Both the position numbers and the translations under genes were made by a program. Of a stretch of 64,000 bases of DNA, positions 26,639-35,064 are shown in pieces; positions within the stretch are counted from its first letter, which is position 1, and each line of letters starts with the position of its first letter. The notes beneath the pieces are model-generated. The model was not told the origin of the DNA, ran no database searches, and saw only the letters and a program-made list of their open reading frames with translations. The stretch is from Pontibacter coccineus (lineage in GTDB: Bacteria > Bacteroidota > Bacteroidia > Cytophagales > Hymenobacteraceae): positions 62,001 through 126,000 of the forward strand of contig NZ_JAUOTN010000001.1 in NCBI RefSeq assembly GCF_030546575.1, in the 5' to 3' direction.

Positions 26639-27415
26639 TTAGAATTTCTCTTCCACACCCAGTCCGAACAGAGCGTAATCGTATTTTACCGGATCCTGTG
26701 GGTCAAAAGCGCGCAGGTGATCGGTCAGTTCCTCAGCTGTTTGCCAGTCCATGCCTTTGCGGGTGATCAGGCCGAGGCGTCGGGCCACCCGCTCCACGTG
26801 CACATCGCAGGGACACACTAAGTCAGCAGGCTGCATGGTATGCCAGAGGCCGAAGTCCACGCCGCCGTCAGCGGGCCGCACCATCCAGCGCAGGTACATG
26901 TTCAGCCGCTTGCAGGCCGACTTGCGGGCCGGGGTCGAAATGTGTTTGCGAGTGCGGTGCGGGGCTTCCTCCAGACTAAACACCAGGTCGTGAAAATGCT
27001 CCAGCCGCTCTTTCTGTGTCCTGACCTCGTTCCGTATACCTGTAAAAGCCGTTTCCAAGCTGTCGTGCTGCTCATAGTACCACCGGAACCAATGAAAGAG
27101 GTATAGCAGGTCGGTGTCGTTGAAAGTGCGGTGCTTGAAACCCAGAAAGCGTGGCAAGTCCTGCTCTTGGTGCTGTAGGATAAACTCGTGCGGGGCATTG
27201 TCCATCAGGTCCATTAGCCTGAGGCAGTTATTGATGATGGTCTTGCGCTGCCCCCAGGCCAGGATGGCTGCAAAAAAACCGCTGATCTCAATGTCCTGCT
27301 TTTTGGTGAAGCGGTGCGGAATGGACACCGGGTCGTGCGGAATAAAGTTGGGCTGGTTGTAGTGGGCCACCCGGTCGTCGAGGAGGGCTTTTATCTGGGC
27401 GATATCCTGTTTCAT
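26639..27415 (-). CDS. TIGR02757 (DUF2400) family protein
   Basis: About 258 residues, a conserved Bacteroidota-rich family with a helix-hairpin-helix DNA-glycosylase-like fold (assignment from memory). Landmarks are DPVSIPHRFTKKQDIEISGF near the N-terminus, LAWGQRKTIINN, KRLNMYLRWMVRP, GLWHTMQPADLVCPCDVH and YDYALFGLGV at the C-terminus. ATG 27415 is preferred over a TTG at 27445 because the family starts with this helix. It is probably co-transcribed with the serine hydrolase gene downstream. The biochemical function is unproven. Confidence 0.87.
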   Translation of the reverse strand: MKQDIAQIKALLDDRVAHYNQPNFIPHDPVSIPHRFTKKQDIEISGFFAAILAWGQRKTIINNCLRLMDLMDNAPHEFILQHQEQDLPRFLGFKHRTFNDTDLLYLFHWFRWYYEQHDSLETAFTGIRNEVRTQKERLEHFHDLVFSLEEAPHRTRKHISTPARKSACKRLNMYLRWMVRPADGGVDFGLWHTMQPADLVCPCDVHVERVARRLGLITRKGMDWQTAEELTDHLRAFDPQDPVKYDYALFGLGVEEKF

Positions 27416-27513
27416 GTGCTTGGTACGAGAAATGGCGCCTTGCAAGTTAAGTAATCTGCAATTGGCAGACCAATTCGCGGATGCTCATCTGGTATAAAAT
27501 GCCTCAAAACAAA

Positions 27514-27541
27514 AAAGCCCGGACATTGCTGCCCGGGCTTT
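27514..27541 (-). terminator. Terminator after the LysM protein gene
   Basis: A 9-base GC-rich stem (27514-27522 with 27533-27541), followed on the minus strand by a run of T (27511-27516 read in reverse). Confidence 0.85.
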
Positions 27542-27559
27542 CCTTTATCACTATACCTG

Positions 27560-28546
27560 CTAGGGCATGTAAGACAATTCTACTCTGAACTTCTGGTCGA
27601 TGGCGCCCAGCTTCTGGCAGGCCTTCTTAGACAGGCGCACCACCACGTTGTTGTTCTCGCCTGTGTTTGGCAATTTGCCGATCACGCGCACGTACACCAC
27701 CTGGTCGTTCATAGCGTTTTTCACTTGCATGATCGTGCCTACCGGAGCCGTTTTGTGCAGTGCCAGGTATTTGTTGGTATCGGCTTTCGGGTCGATCATT
27801 TCGGCCATCCCTGTCTCGAGGATCTTCTTGGCACCAGACACAGAATCTACCGTCTCCTCGTCATCGTCATTCTTCACGCTGGTGGCAGGTGCCGGCGAGG
27901 CAGGTTGCGGCGTCAGTACAACGTGTGTATTGGTCGGGGTAGTCGTTGCGGCTACAGGCTCTGTCGAAGCTACGGCTGTCTCCGTTACTTTATCTTTTGC
28001 TATCTCGTCATCTGTCTCGCTCACATAGATCGGATTCTTGGAAGGAACCGGCTGGCCTTTGCCTACGATCAGCAAAGCACCCACGCTGATCGTGTTATCT
28101 GGCAGGTTGTTCCAACGCTTGATGTCATCCACTTTCACGGCATGCATACGCGAGATCGAGTACAGCGTCTGCTGAGGCTCTACCTGGTGCAGCTTCTCGC
28201 CACGGCTGTTCACAGTAAAGGTACGGTTGCTGGCCGTGCCTGCGGCAGGAGCCTGCTTAACAGCGGGAGGCGCTGCGGCATACTTACGCGGAATCAGCAC
28301 CAGCTGGCCTACGTTGATGGTGGTTTCTACGGATGGGTTGGAGTCCACGATCTGGGCCACGGACACGCCATACTTCCTGGAAAGGGCGTAAAGCGTTTCT
28401 TTCGGCTCTACGCGGTGCTGCACGTATACCTTCCCGTTCTTACGCTCCACACCCACCGAGTCGCGCAGGGCAACCAGGTCGAAGGCTGAAGCCGAAAAAG
28501 GAAGAAGTGGCAATGCTACAAGGGCGATGAGTAAAATTCGGATCAT
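27560..28546 (-). CDS. Exported LysM protein with C-terminal RlpA-like domain
   Basis: A 328-residue exported cell-wall protein. A signal peptide (about 1-21) precedes a LysM repeat at 43-87 (HRVEPKETLYALSRKYGVSV to GQLVLIPRKY) and a second at about 118-162 (HQVEPQQTLYSISRMHAVKV to GALLIVGKG). A long Thr/Ala/Pro-rich linker (about 165-245) leads to a double-psi barrel domain resembling RlpA/SPOR-associated modules (YLALHKTAPVGTIMQVKNA, VVRLSKKACQKLGAI). It probably binds peptidoglycan glycans in the periplasm. Whether the barrel is catalytic is unclear; no lytic Asp could be assigned. Confidence 0.85.
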   Translation of the reverse strand: MIRILLIALVALPLLPFSASAFDLVALRDSVGVERKNGKVYVQHRVEPKETLYALSRKYGVSVAQIVDSNPSVETTINVGQLVLIPRKYAAAPPAVKQAPAAGTASNRTFTVNSRGEKLHQVEPQQTLYSISRMHAVKVDDIKRWNNLPDNTISVGALLIVGKGQPVPSKNPIYVSETDDEIAKDKVTETAVASTEPVAATTTPTNTHVVLTPQPASPAPATSVKNDDDEETVDSVSGAKKILETGMAEMIDPKADTNKYLALHKTAPVGTIMQVKNAMNDQVVYVRVIGKLPNTGENNNVVVRLSKKACQKLGAIDQKFRVELSYMP

Positions 28547-28567
28547 AGCTAAAAGTCGAACTAAAAA

Positions 28568-29338
28568 TTAAAGAGAATATGCCTTCAAGGTTGTTTTGTT
28601 TTGCACGAAATACAAACTGCGCATAAAGATAAAAAAAGTATCTGAACCTACGCCATCCAATGCTCCTGCAAGTAACTCATTTAAGTGCAAAAAACCATTT
28701 AAATCAAAAATAGCCAGAAAATTATCTAACTTATTTTCGCCTGCATCCTTGTAGTAACTTACTAGCAGACACGTATCCGTTTCAGCATACTCAAGCGCCC
28801 TTACGGGCTCACAGTCAAGCTCCTGCCTTAAAAAATCGCGTACCTGTTCATAATAAACCTCCCCCTCCCGGTACAGGTGCGGGTATAATACACCCTCAAA
28901 TCGGAGTTGATGGTAGCGCTGCACCCGATCGGCCGCCTCTTTTTGACCTATATCGTTTTGCACCGTTTTACCGTAACCGCTTTCCAGCAAAAGCAGTTCC
29001 CCACGTTCCTGACTAATATCACTAGCCAGCAGCCCCCGCTCCTCTATACCGTAAAAGGCCAGGTCCGGCTGCTGCCACAACGCCCTGCCTGAGTCAGCCG
29101 CAAAAGCCCGTATGCCCTTGTGCTGCCCCAGTTTGCGGTCGCCGTAGCCATGCAGGTATAGCACCTGGTCGTGCATGTCTTCCAGGCCCAGCCACCAGGT
29201 GTTATGATCAGGCAGATTCAGCTCCAGCAGCTGCCCATCGGCCAGGCGCAAGGTATAGAAGCGCGCCTGCAACAGGTCGGCATCACGCACCTCCAGCGCC
29301 ATCCAGCCGCCGCGTGCATCCAGGCGAATGCGCCACAC
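28568..29338 (-). CDS. DUF4905 family protein (true start uncertain)
   Basis: At least 256 residues; matches the Bacteroidota family DUF4905, a beta-rich, propeller-like protein (WMALEVRDADLLQARFYTL, WWLGLEDMHDQVLYLHGYGD, ALEYAETDTCLLVSYY). The first standard start is GTG 29338. However, the frame stays open to 29398, and the preceding codons read LLKYDFEAPVWRIRLD, which resembles the usual family N-terminus. Only ATT and ATC codons are available as starts there. Either a rare start is used or the original start codon has been lost. It is transcribed away from nfeD. The function is unknown. Confidence 0.7.
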   Translation of the reverse strand: MWRIRLDARGGWMALEVRDADLLQARFYTLRLADGQLLELNLPDHNTWWLGLEDMHDQVLYLHGYGDRKLGQHKGIRAFAADSGRALWQQPDLAFYGIEERGLLASDISQERGELLLLESGYGKTVQNDIGQKEAADRVQRYHQLRFEGVLYPHLYREGEVYYEQVRDFLRQELDCEPVRALEYAETDTCLLVSYYKDAGENKLDNFLAIFDLNGFLHLNELLAGALDGVGSDTFFIFMRSLYFVQNKTTLKAYSL

Positions 29339-29422
29339 GGGCGCCTCAAAATCGTATTTAAGGAGTAGGGAAAGAATAAGCGGGATTTTTTTAGTATCTT
29401 ATTTCCGATTAAGCCCAAATGT

Positions 29423-30775
29423 ATGAAATCTAACGCAAAAATATGGCCTTGGCCCTCACTCCTCTTGCTGGTCCTTCTGTTTTCTTTCACGGCAGCATGG
29501 GCTCAGGAGAAGCAGCGCCAGAAGGTGTTCATCATGGAGATCGGGTCGGAGATTGACCCGCGCACCAACCGCTATACCCAGCTGGCGCTTGACGAGGCCA
29601 CCCGCTTGGAGGCCGACCATGTGCTGCTGAAACTGAACACCTATGGGGGTGCCGTGAACGACGCCGACGCCATCCGCCTGCGCCTGCTCGAGTATCCGAA
29701 GCCAGTCTATGTGTTCATCGACAAAAACGCCGCCTCGGCCGGAGCGCTCATCTCCATTGCCTGCGACAGCATCTACATGGCGCCGGGTGCCAACATTGGG
29801 GCGGCCACGGTGGTCGGGGCCGACGGGCAGGCCGCTCCGGGTAAATACCAGAGCTACATGCGCTCCATCATGCGCTCCACCGCCGAAGCCAACGGGCGCA
29901 ACCCCAGACTCGCCGAAGCCATGGTGGACGCTGCTGTGGACAGCACGTTGTCGGCAGACCAGGTGCTCACGCTCACCACCTCCGAAGCCATCCAGCACGG
30001 CTTCAGCGAAGGGCAAGCCAACAACATTGAGGACGTGCTACAAAAGCTCAATCTGCAAGACGCCGAGATCATCCGCTACGAACTCAGCACCACCAACAAG
30101 GTTATTTCTTTTTTCCTGAACCCCGTCATCAGCGGCATCCTCATCTTGATCATCATCGGCGGACTTTGGTTCGAACTGCAGACTCCGGGTGTGGGCTTTC
30201 CGCTCATCGCCGCCATTATTGCCGGCGTGCTATACCTGACGCCCTTCTACCTCAACGGACTGGCCGAGCATTGGGAAGTGCTGCTGTTCATTGTGGGGCT
30301 GGTACTGATTGGGCTGGAGGTATTTGTGATTCCGGGCTTTGGGGTGGCGGGTATTAGCGGCATTACGCTGGTGTTTCTATCGCTGCTCCTGATCATGGTC
30401 AACAACCAGGCTTTTGACTTCACATTCGTATCGTCTGAGCGCCTGATGGAAAGTCTGGTGTCCGTGCTGCTGGGTATGATCAGTGCCGTAATCATTGTGA
30501 TGCTGACCTGGAACCGCGTGCTGGGTAGCCGTGCTTTGCGCCGTGTCACACTTGTCAACACCTTCGACAGCAAGGAAGGTTACCGCTCCAGCCACTCTGC
30601 CGAACACCTGATTGGCAAAACAGGTATAGCCTACACCCGCATGGCACCAAGCGGTCGCATAATGATAGACGACAATGTGTACGACGCACAGGCCCGGGAT
30701 GGCTTTATCGAGAAGGGTGATTCTGTACAGGTGATCGACCAAAGCACCTTTGCACTGCGGGTAAAGAAAGTTTAA
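29423..30775 (+). CDS. NfeD family membrane-bound serine protease
   Basis: A 450-residue long-form NfeD/ClpP-class protein. A signal peptide (about 1-27) precedes a periplasmic ClpP-like protease domain with the nucleophile Ser105 in KNAASAGALIS and a probable general-base Lys141 in PGKYQSYMRS. Four to five transmembrane helices follow at about 225-355 (VISFFLNPVISGILILIIIG onward), and the protein ends with a soluble NfeD OB-fold (LIGKTGIAYTRMAPSGRIMI). Such proteins are usually paired with a stomatin-like partner and act in membrane protein quality control. No stomatin gene is adjacent here. Confidence 0.92.
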   Translation: MKSNAKIWPWPSLLLLVLLFSFTAAWAQEKQRQKVFIMEIGSEIDPRTNRYTQLALDEATRLEADHVLLKLNTYGGAVNDADAIRLRLLEYPKPVYVFIDKNAASAGALISIACDSIYMAPGANIGAATVVGADGQAAPGKYQSYMRSIMRSTAEANGRNPRLAEAMVDAAVDSTLSADQVLTLTTSEAIQHGFSEGQANNIEDVLQKLNLQDAEIIRYELSTTNKVISFFLNPVISGILILIIIGGLWFELQTPGVGFPLIAAIIAGVLYLTPFYLNGLAEHWEVLLFIVGLVLIGLEVFVIPGFGVAGISGITLVFLSLLLIMVNNQAFDFTFVSSERLMESLVSVLLGMISAVIIVMLTWNRVLGSRALRRVTLVNTFDSKEGYRSSHSAEHLIGKTGIAYTRMAPSGRIMIDDNVYDAQARDGFIEKGDSVQVIDQSTFALRVKKV

Positions 30776-30908
30776 GAGTTAAGGGGTTTAGGAGTTCTAG
30801 AGCCAGAAAACTAGGCACTTCGGTAAACTGAATCAAATAGGAGTCATCATGCAACCCTCCTAGTGAAATCCGGGTCTTGCCAATAAAGACACCACCTAAT
30901 TTAAGTAA

Positions 30909-31244
30909 ATGAAAAGACTGACGCTTTACCTTGTCGCACCCCTGGTGCTTATGTTAACCGCTTTCTCCTGTGACAAGGACGAAGACCTGGAGGTGATGGA
31001 ATCGACCGCTACCCTGGTGTGGTCAGGTGACTATGCCGTAGATGGATGTGGTTTCAGTATTGATTTAAATGACCGGCAATATAAGCCTGAGAATGAACAG
31101 GGAATAGACAATAAATTCAAAGCGCAGGAATCCCATACCGTTCACATCAAGTATACCCTGCCTGCCAAACCCAAGGAATTTACCTGTGGGTGGGGAGCGC
31201 ATAAAATGAATGCTATCCGTATAATTTCCATCAACGAGGTATAG
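30909..31244 (+). CDS. Small lipoprotein, first of a second tandem pair
   Basis: A 111-residue predicted lipoprotein with lipobox AFSC followed by DKDEDLEV (acidic, export-signal-like). The mature part contains LVWSGDYAVDGCGFSIDLN and YKPENEQGID, ending in NAIRIISINEV. The pattern WSGDY.VDGCGF, (Y/F)KP(E/D)NE, a late Cys-Gly, and AIR(I/V)IS is shared with the next gene, so both descend from one duplication. Two conserved cysteines (in DGCGF and TCGW) could form a disulfide. The function is unknown. Confidence 0.75.
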   Translation: MKRLTLYLVAPLVLMLTAFSCDKDEDLEVMESTATLVWSGDYAVDGCGFSIDLNDRQYKPENEQGIDNKFKAQESHTVHIKYTLPAKPKEFTCGWGAHKMNAIRIISINEV

Positions 31245-31280
31245 CCTTATACCTGCACGTCAACCTGTAAACTATACCTG

Positions 31281-31625
31281 ATGAAAAACTTACTGTATAC
31301 GGCCCTACTGGCCCTGATAACAACGATGGCCTTTACTGCCTGCCAGAACAATACGGACGGGAACGCCGAAACCGATGATGCCATCCTGATCTGGTCAGGT
31401 GAGTACATGGTTGACGGTTGCGGCTTTGAAGTGGAAATCGACGGAAAGCGTTTTAAGCCCGACAACGAAAATGAGATAGACGAGGCATTCAAGGTAGAAG
31501 GCGAAACACCCGTGATCATCACCTACGAGAAACTGGGCCGCCAACTCGACATCCGCTGCGGATTGTCGACGCAAAGCAGGGTCATGGACGCCATCCGGGT
31601 AATCTCTGTTAAGAAACGGACCTAG
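31281..31625 (+). CDS. Small lipoprotein, second of a second tandem pair
   Basis: A 114-residue predicted lipoprotein with lipobox FTAC. The mature part (LIWSGEYMVDGCGFEVEIDG, KRFKPDNENEIDEAF, DIRCGLSTQSRVMDAIRVIS) is clearly paralogous to the gene 36 bases upstream, including the two cysteines. It differs in lacking the long acidic stretch right after the lipid Cys (QNNTDGNAETDD instead). The function is unknown. Confidence 0.75.
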   Translation: MKNLLYTALLALITTMAFTACQNNTDGNAETDDAILIWSGEYMVDGCGFEVEIDGKRFKPDNENEIDEAFKVEGETPVIITYEKLGRQLDIRCGLSTQSRVMDAIRVISVKKRT

Positions 31626-31729
31626 GCCGCCGCCAAGCTTTTTATACCTGCCTGCTGCATTACTCCTATCTCTTGCGTAACTTGCCGGGGCCTGCCGCTG
31701 CATGGCCGGCCACAGCAAACGTCTGCCTT

Positions 31730-32464
31730 ATGCAAATACTTGGCATTATACCTGCCCGCTACGCCTCCACCCGATTTCCCGGAAAGCCGCTTGTCGACAT
31801 TAATGGTAAAAGCATGATCCGGCGGGTGTACGAACAGGCTTCATCATCTGGTTTAACAGAAGTGATCGTAGCCACTGATGATCAAAGCATTCTGGATCAT
31901 GTGCAGGAGTTCGGAGGCAAAGCAGTGATGACAGCAGCCCACCACCAGAGCGGCACCGACCGCTGCTTCGAAGCCTACCAGCTACACGACCAACCTTTCG
32001 AGTACGTGATCAACATTCAGGGAGACGAACCCTTCATCAGGCCCGAGCAGATCGACCTGCTTGCCAACTGCTTCACAAATCCGCAGACGCAACTCGCGAC
32101 CCTGATCAAGAAGATCAGCACCCCGGAAGAGCTCTTCAATGTCAATGCGCCGAAAGTAGTCGTGAGCCGCCATGGCGAGGCCCTGTATTTCAGCCGCCAG
32201 CCTATACCCTACTGCCGCAACGTCCCCAACGACATCTGGCATAAACAGCACACTTACTACAAGCACATCGGCATCTACGGCTACCGCACCGACATCCTGG
32301 AACAGATCACCCAGCTGCCACCTTCCAGCCTCGAGCTGGCTGAGTCGCTGGAGCAACTGCGCTGGCTTGAAAACGGCTTCCGCATCACCACCGCCATCAC
32401 CGAGTTCGAAACCATAGGCATCGATACCCCGGAAGACTTGGAGAGAATAATTAATAATGATTAG
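31730..32464 (+). CDS. kdsB: 3-deoxy-manno-octulosonate cytidylyltransferase
   Basis: Activates KDO as CMP-KDO for lipopolysaccharide inner-core synthesis. The 244-residue enzyme opens with MQILGIIPARYASTRFPGKP, has the nucleotide-binding EVIVATDDQSI, the metal-binding NIQGDEPFI, and SRQPIPYCRN with HIGIYGYR near the sugar site. ATG 31730 is chosen; the frame runs open to 31673, but that part is not family sequence. It shows that the organism makes a KDO-containing LPS. It stands after the lipoprotein pair without a clear terminator. Confidence 0.96.
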   Translation: MQILGIIPARYASTRFPGKPLVDINGKSMIRRVYEQASSSGLTEVIVATDDQSILDHVQEFGGKAVMTAAHHQSGTDRCFEAYQLHDQPFEYVINIQGDEPFIRPEQIDLLANCFTNPQTQLATLIKKISTPEELFNVNAPKVVVSRHGEALYFSRQPIPYCRNVPNDIWHKQHTYYKHIGIYGYRTDILEQITQLPPSSLELAESLEQLRWLENGFRITTAITEFETIGIDTPEDLERIINND

Positions 32465-32690
32465 TGAGTGATGAATAAGGGGGAAGAATGACTAATGGAT
32501 AAGGGTCTTGCATTGTGGATGATTAACCTAAGTCTCAGCCTAGACCATTCATGTTTTGATTCAAACTCCCTACGTCAAACCACTGATTACATTATTCTTA
32601 AGTATAGAAATGCCCCTGTATCAAAGACACTAAAACCGATTCTCCACGAACATCAATTATACATTAATCATTAATCACTTGTCATCCTTC

Positions 32691-33131
32691 ATGAAGAACT
32701 ATACCCTACTGCGGTTTGTGAAGTTGAACCTATACTTCTTCGGGATGTATGGGCTACTGACTGCGACCTGGTTTGGGATAACCGGAAGATTTAGTGAGGA
32801 GGCGACTGGGGCAATAAACGAGATTTTGGTGAATGCGGCGATCTTCTCGCTGCTGTTTACGATTGCTCTCCTGCTGTGGTATAGGCGAACAGAAGTGAGA
32901 ATCCCGGTGAAGACTATCTCCCCGAAAGCACTAGATCAAAAACTGGAGGAGATCGGCTACGAGCGTATACCTGGCAAAGACAAAGGCGCAGTGCAGGTAT
33001 ACAAGCCCCGCCCACCCAAAGCCCCTGCCCTAGCCGGCCGCCTGTTCGTGCAAAAGTCCGCTAACTTCTACCACCTGCAAGGCCCGGTGAGTAAGCTGAA
33101 GAATCTGGGAGTGCAGGAAGTTATTAGGTAG
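32691..33131 (+). CDS. Small two-helix membrane protein of unknown function
   Basis: About 146 residues. Two hydrophobic segments (about 11-28, LNLYFFGMYGLLTATWFGI, and about 46-63, NAAIFSLLFTIALLLWY) precede a basic soluble domain (VKTISPKALDQKLEEIGYERI to LKNLGVQEVIR). ATG 32691 is preferred over a TTG four codons earlier. The family is not recognised. It follows a 226-base gap with low-complexity arms. The coding character is supported by length, codon pattern and membrane topology only. Confidence 0.6.
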   Translation: MKNYTLLRFVKLNLYFFGMYGLLTATWFGITGRFSEEATGAINEILVNAAIFSLLFTIALLLWYRRTEVRIPVKTISPKALDQKLEEIGYERIPGKDKGAVQVYKPRPPKAPALAGRLFVQKSANFYHLQGPVSKLKNLGVQEVIR

Positions 33132-33235
33132 GGATGTAGGGATATTATAGGTAATGTCGTTCGTGTTTGGACGCTTAGCGCTCTTTCAGACATCCATGCC
33201 CGAAAGCTTTATCGAGGGCCCCTAGCTCCATTGCT

Positions 33236-33396
33236 GGGGATGTCCACATCCCCGTGCTCAGGTTCGCAGGTATAGGGGACAAGGATATCCCAGGCAGAAA
33301 TACTTCCAGACACGGATGTCCGAATGAACGCTATAACTTACAAACGGGGATTAGGAAATCCCCGACCGTTTGCTTCGGGATTGATAAATCCCGAAG
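33236..33396. repeat. Cluster of three perfect hairpins
   Basis: Within the 516-base gap 33132-33647 lie GGGGATGT with its complement (33236-33243/33246-33253), CGGGGATT with its complement (33345-33352/33357-33364, flanked by CAAAC/GTTTG), and CTTCGGGATT with its complement (33373-33382/33387-33396, loop GATA). None has a T run. No coding sequence is seen in the gap. Confidence 0.7.
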
Positions 33397-33433
33397 AGCC
33401 TTTTAGAGTGACTTTATAGAAAAGGAAACCATT

Positions 33434-33504
33434 TGTAGGGACAGTGCGGCCTGTCCGAATCGTGCATCGGCAATCATGTACCCGTATACCTGTCCAAATT
33501 GTGC
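33434..33504 (-). repeat. Dispersed intergenic repeat, copy 2 (inverted)
   Basis: The reverse complement of the element at 24204-24273, with about 60 of 71 positions matching by eye and a slightly imperfect central palindrome (GGACAGTGCGGCCTGTCC at 33439-33456). The neighbouring stretch 33594-33640 is an AACAATTTAAC-type low-complexity array. Confidence 0.75.
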
Positions 33505-33647
33505 ACTGGTAAACCTGACTGAATCATGTGCTGAATTCCCTGTTCGAATGTGCTGGTTAATCCCCTTCTCGGAGAGGCAGAATTGGTTTTATTCCGCATC
33601 CAACAATTTAACCATCAACAATTCAACAATTTAACAATTCACTCAAA

Positions 33648-33995
33648 TCACCCGCCTGCCTTTTTTGCCTTGTAGCCGGCGGCCTGGAGTACCTGCAGCA
33701 CCTTATCACGGAAATCCCCCTGAATCAGAATCTCACCATCTTTAGCCGAGCCGCCAACACCACATTTGTTTTTAAGCATTTTACCCAACTCTTTCAAGTC
33801 CTCGTCTGTCCCGACAAAGCCAGCCACCAGCGTGACCTGCTTGCCTGCGCGTGATTTCTTATCGAGCATTACTTTCAGGTTCTGCTGCTGGGGCGGCAGC
33901 GTTTCGGACTCATTTTCCCGCTCGTACTCGTAGTTAAAGTCAGAGTTAGTGGAGTACACCACCCCCTGCCTGCCTTTTTTATTCTTGTCACTCAT
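33648..33995 (-). CDS. SUI1/eIF1-like (YciH family) translation factor
   Basis: A 115-residue protein with an N-terminal polar tail and a C-terminal SUI1 domain ([20 protein letters not shown], then [20 protein letters not shown] and [20 protein letters not shown]). The [15 protein letters not shown] motif is the hallmark of bacterial YciH/eIF1 relatives, thought to influence start-site fidelity. The length fits YciH. It is a single gene; the lipid-kinase gene starts on the same strand 65 bases upstream. Confidence 0.92.
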   Translation of the reverse strand: MSDKNKKGRQGVVYSTNSDFNYEYERENESETLPPQQQNLKVMLDKKSRAGKQVTLVAGFVGTDEDLKELGKMLKNKCGVGGSAKDGEILIQGDFRDKVLQVLQAAGYKAKKAGG

Positions 33996-34059
33996 AATCT
34001 TGTTCTCTATACTTTAATGCTGCCGCGCTATACCTCTTGCGCTCCTCACGCTTGTAGCG

Positions 34060-34941
34060 CTAGTGTGCCACCACATGCAACGATTGTGGCACCATGCGCA
34101 CTATAAATTCCTTTGCCTTACCCAGGTACTCGCCGTCGGCGTGGTGCATCATCTCGTGGTCGGTCTGCACCGTTACACCTTTGGTCTTAAAATACTCGGC
34201 ACTGTCTGCGCTTGCCGGCTTGTTGGCCAGCATGGCGTAGCTCAATTGCAGCGCTTTGAACATATCCAGCTTACGCACCAGGCACACGTCCAGCATGCCA
34301 TCCCGTATGTTGGCCATAGGGGCGATATAGGCGTTATTGCCATATTGTGCCGCATTAGCAAAGGCCATCACGAACAGCTCTGTTTCAATGGTTTTTCCAT
34401 TGATGACGGCCTTCACCGGAAGGTGGCGGTAGTTGCGCACTTCCTTCAGGATGAGCTCTACATAGGTCTGCAAACCCCGTTTCTTGCTCCCCGCAAACAC
34501 CGAACTGATGTAGGCATCAAAACCTATACCTGCTGTCGTGAAAAAGGGGCGCCCGTTGATCGTGCCGCTGTCAATCTGAGACCGGTGCCCGTGGTTGAGG
34601 AAGCGAATGGCCGCGTCAACGGTCAGGGGTACCTGCAGGTGGCGGGCCAGCCCGTTGCCGGATCCCCGTGGGATAATGCCCAGTGCCGTTTCGGTATGCA
34701 GCAGTCCCTGAGCCACCTCGTTTACTGTACCATCTCCCCCAACGGCTACTACGACCGCATAGCCCTGCGCTGCCGCCTCCCTAGCCAGTTCCGGGGCATG
34801 ACCGGCGTAATCGGTATACACAATGTCGTGGTCAAACTTTCCGTGGTCCAGGTGGAGTTTGATGCGTGCGGCAACATCTACCCGGCTACTGGGACCGGAA
34901 GTGGGATTGATGATGAACCGGAATCGGGGACGTTTGCTCAT
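34060..34941 (-). CDS. Diacylglycerol/sphingosine kinase-family lipid kinase (DgkB/YegS-like)
   Basis: About 293 residues of the DAG-kinase catalytic family (NAD-kinase-like fold). It shows the opening FIINPTSGPSSR, the ATP-site VVAVGGDGTVNEVAQGLL, and IIPRGSGNGLARHLQVP, followed by a beta-sandwich with GIGFDAYISSVF and NAAQYGNNAYIAPMANIRDG. ATG 34941 is preferred to a TTG at 34959. It probably phosphorylates diacylglycerol or a related lipid at the inner membrane; in Bacteroidota sphingolipid substrates are also possible. Confidence 0.9.
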   Translation of the reverse strand: MSKRPRFRFIINPTSGPSSRVDVAARIKLHLDHGKFDHDIVYTDYAGHAPELAREAAAQGYAVVVAVGGDGTVNEVAQGLLHTETALGIIPRGSGNGLARHLQVPLTVDAAIRFLNHGHRSQIDSGTINGRPFFTTAGIGFDAYISSVFAGSKKRGLQTYVELILKEVRNYRHLPVKAVINGKTIETELFVMAFANAAQYGNNAYIAPMANIRDGMLDVCLVRKLDMFKALQLSYAMLANKPASADSAEYFKTKGVTVQTDHEMMHHADGEYLGKAKEFIVRMVPQSLHVVAH

Positions 34942-35017
34942 ATCGCTCGGATCGGCCAAAGGCGCTGCTGACTGGGTTAATTCTACGCAAATTAACCTAT
35001 TTCTGGCGGAGAATAAA

Positions 35018-35042
35018 AAAGCCCGGCGATTTGCCGGGCTTT
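35018..35042 (-). terminator. Terminator after the universal stress protein gene
   Basis: A perfect 10-base stem (35018-35027 with 35033-35042) and the loop GATTT, followed on the minus strand by a T run. Confidence 0.85.
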
Positions 35043-35064
35043 CTGTTACGTAGGTATAGGTTCC

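Noticed and set aside
34063-34971. Open frame of about 300 codons opposite the lipid kinase
   Set aside because: Antisense to a protein with intact DAG-kinase motifs; no support of its own.
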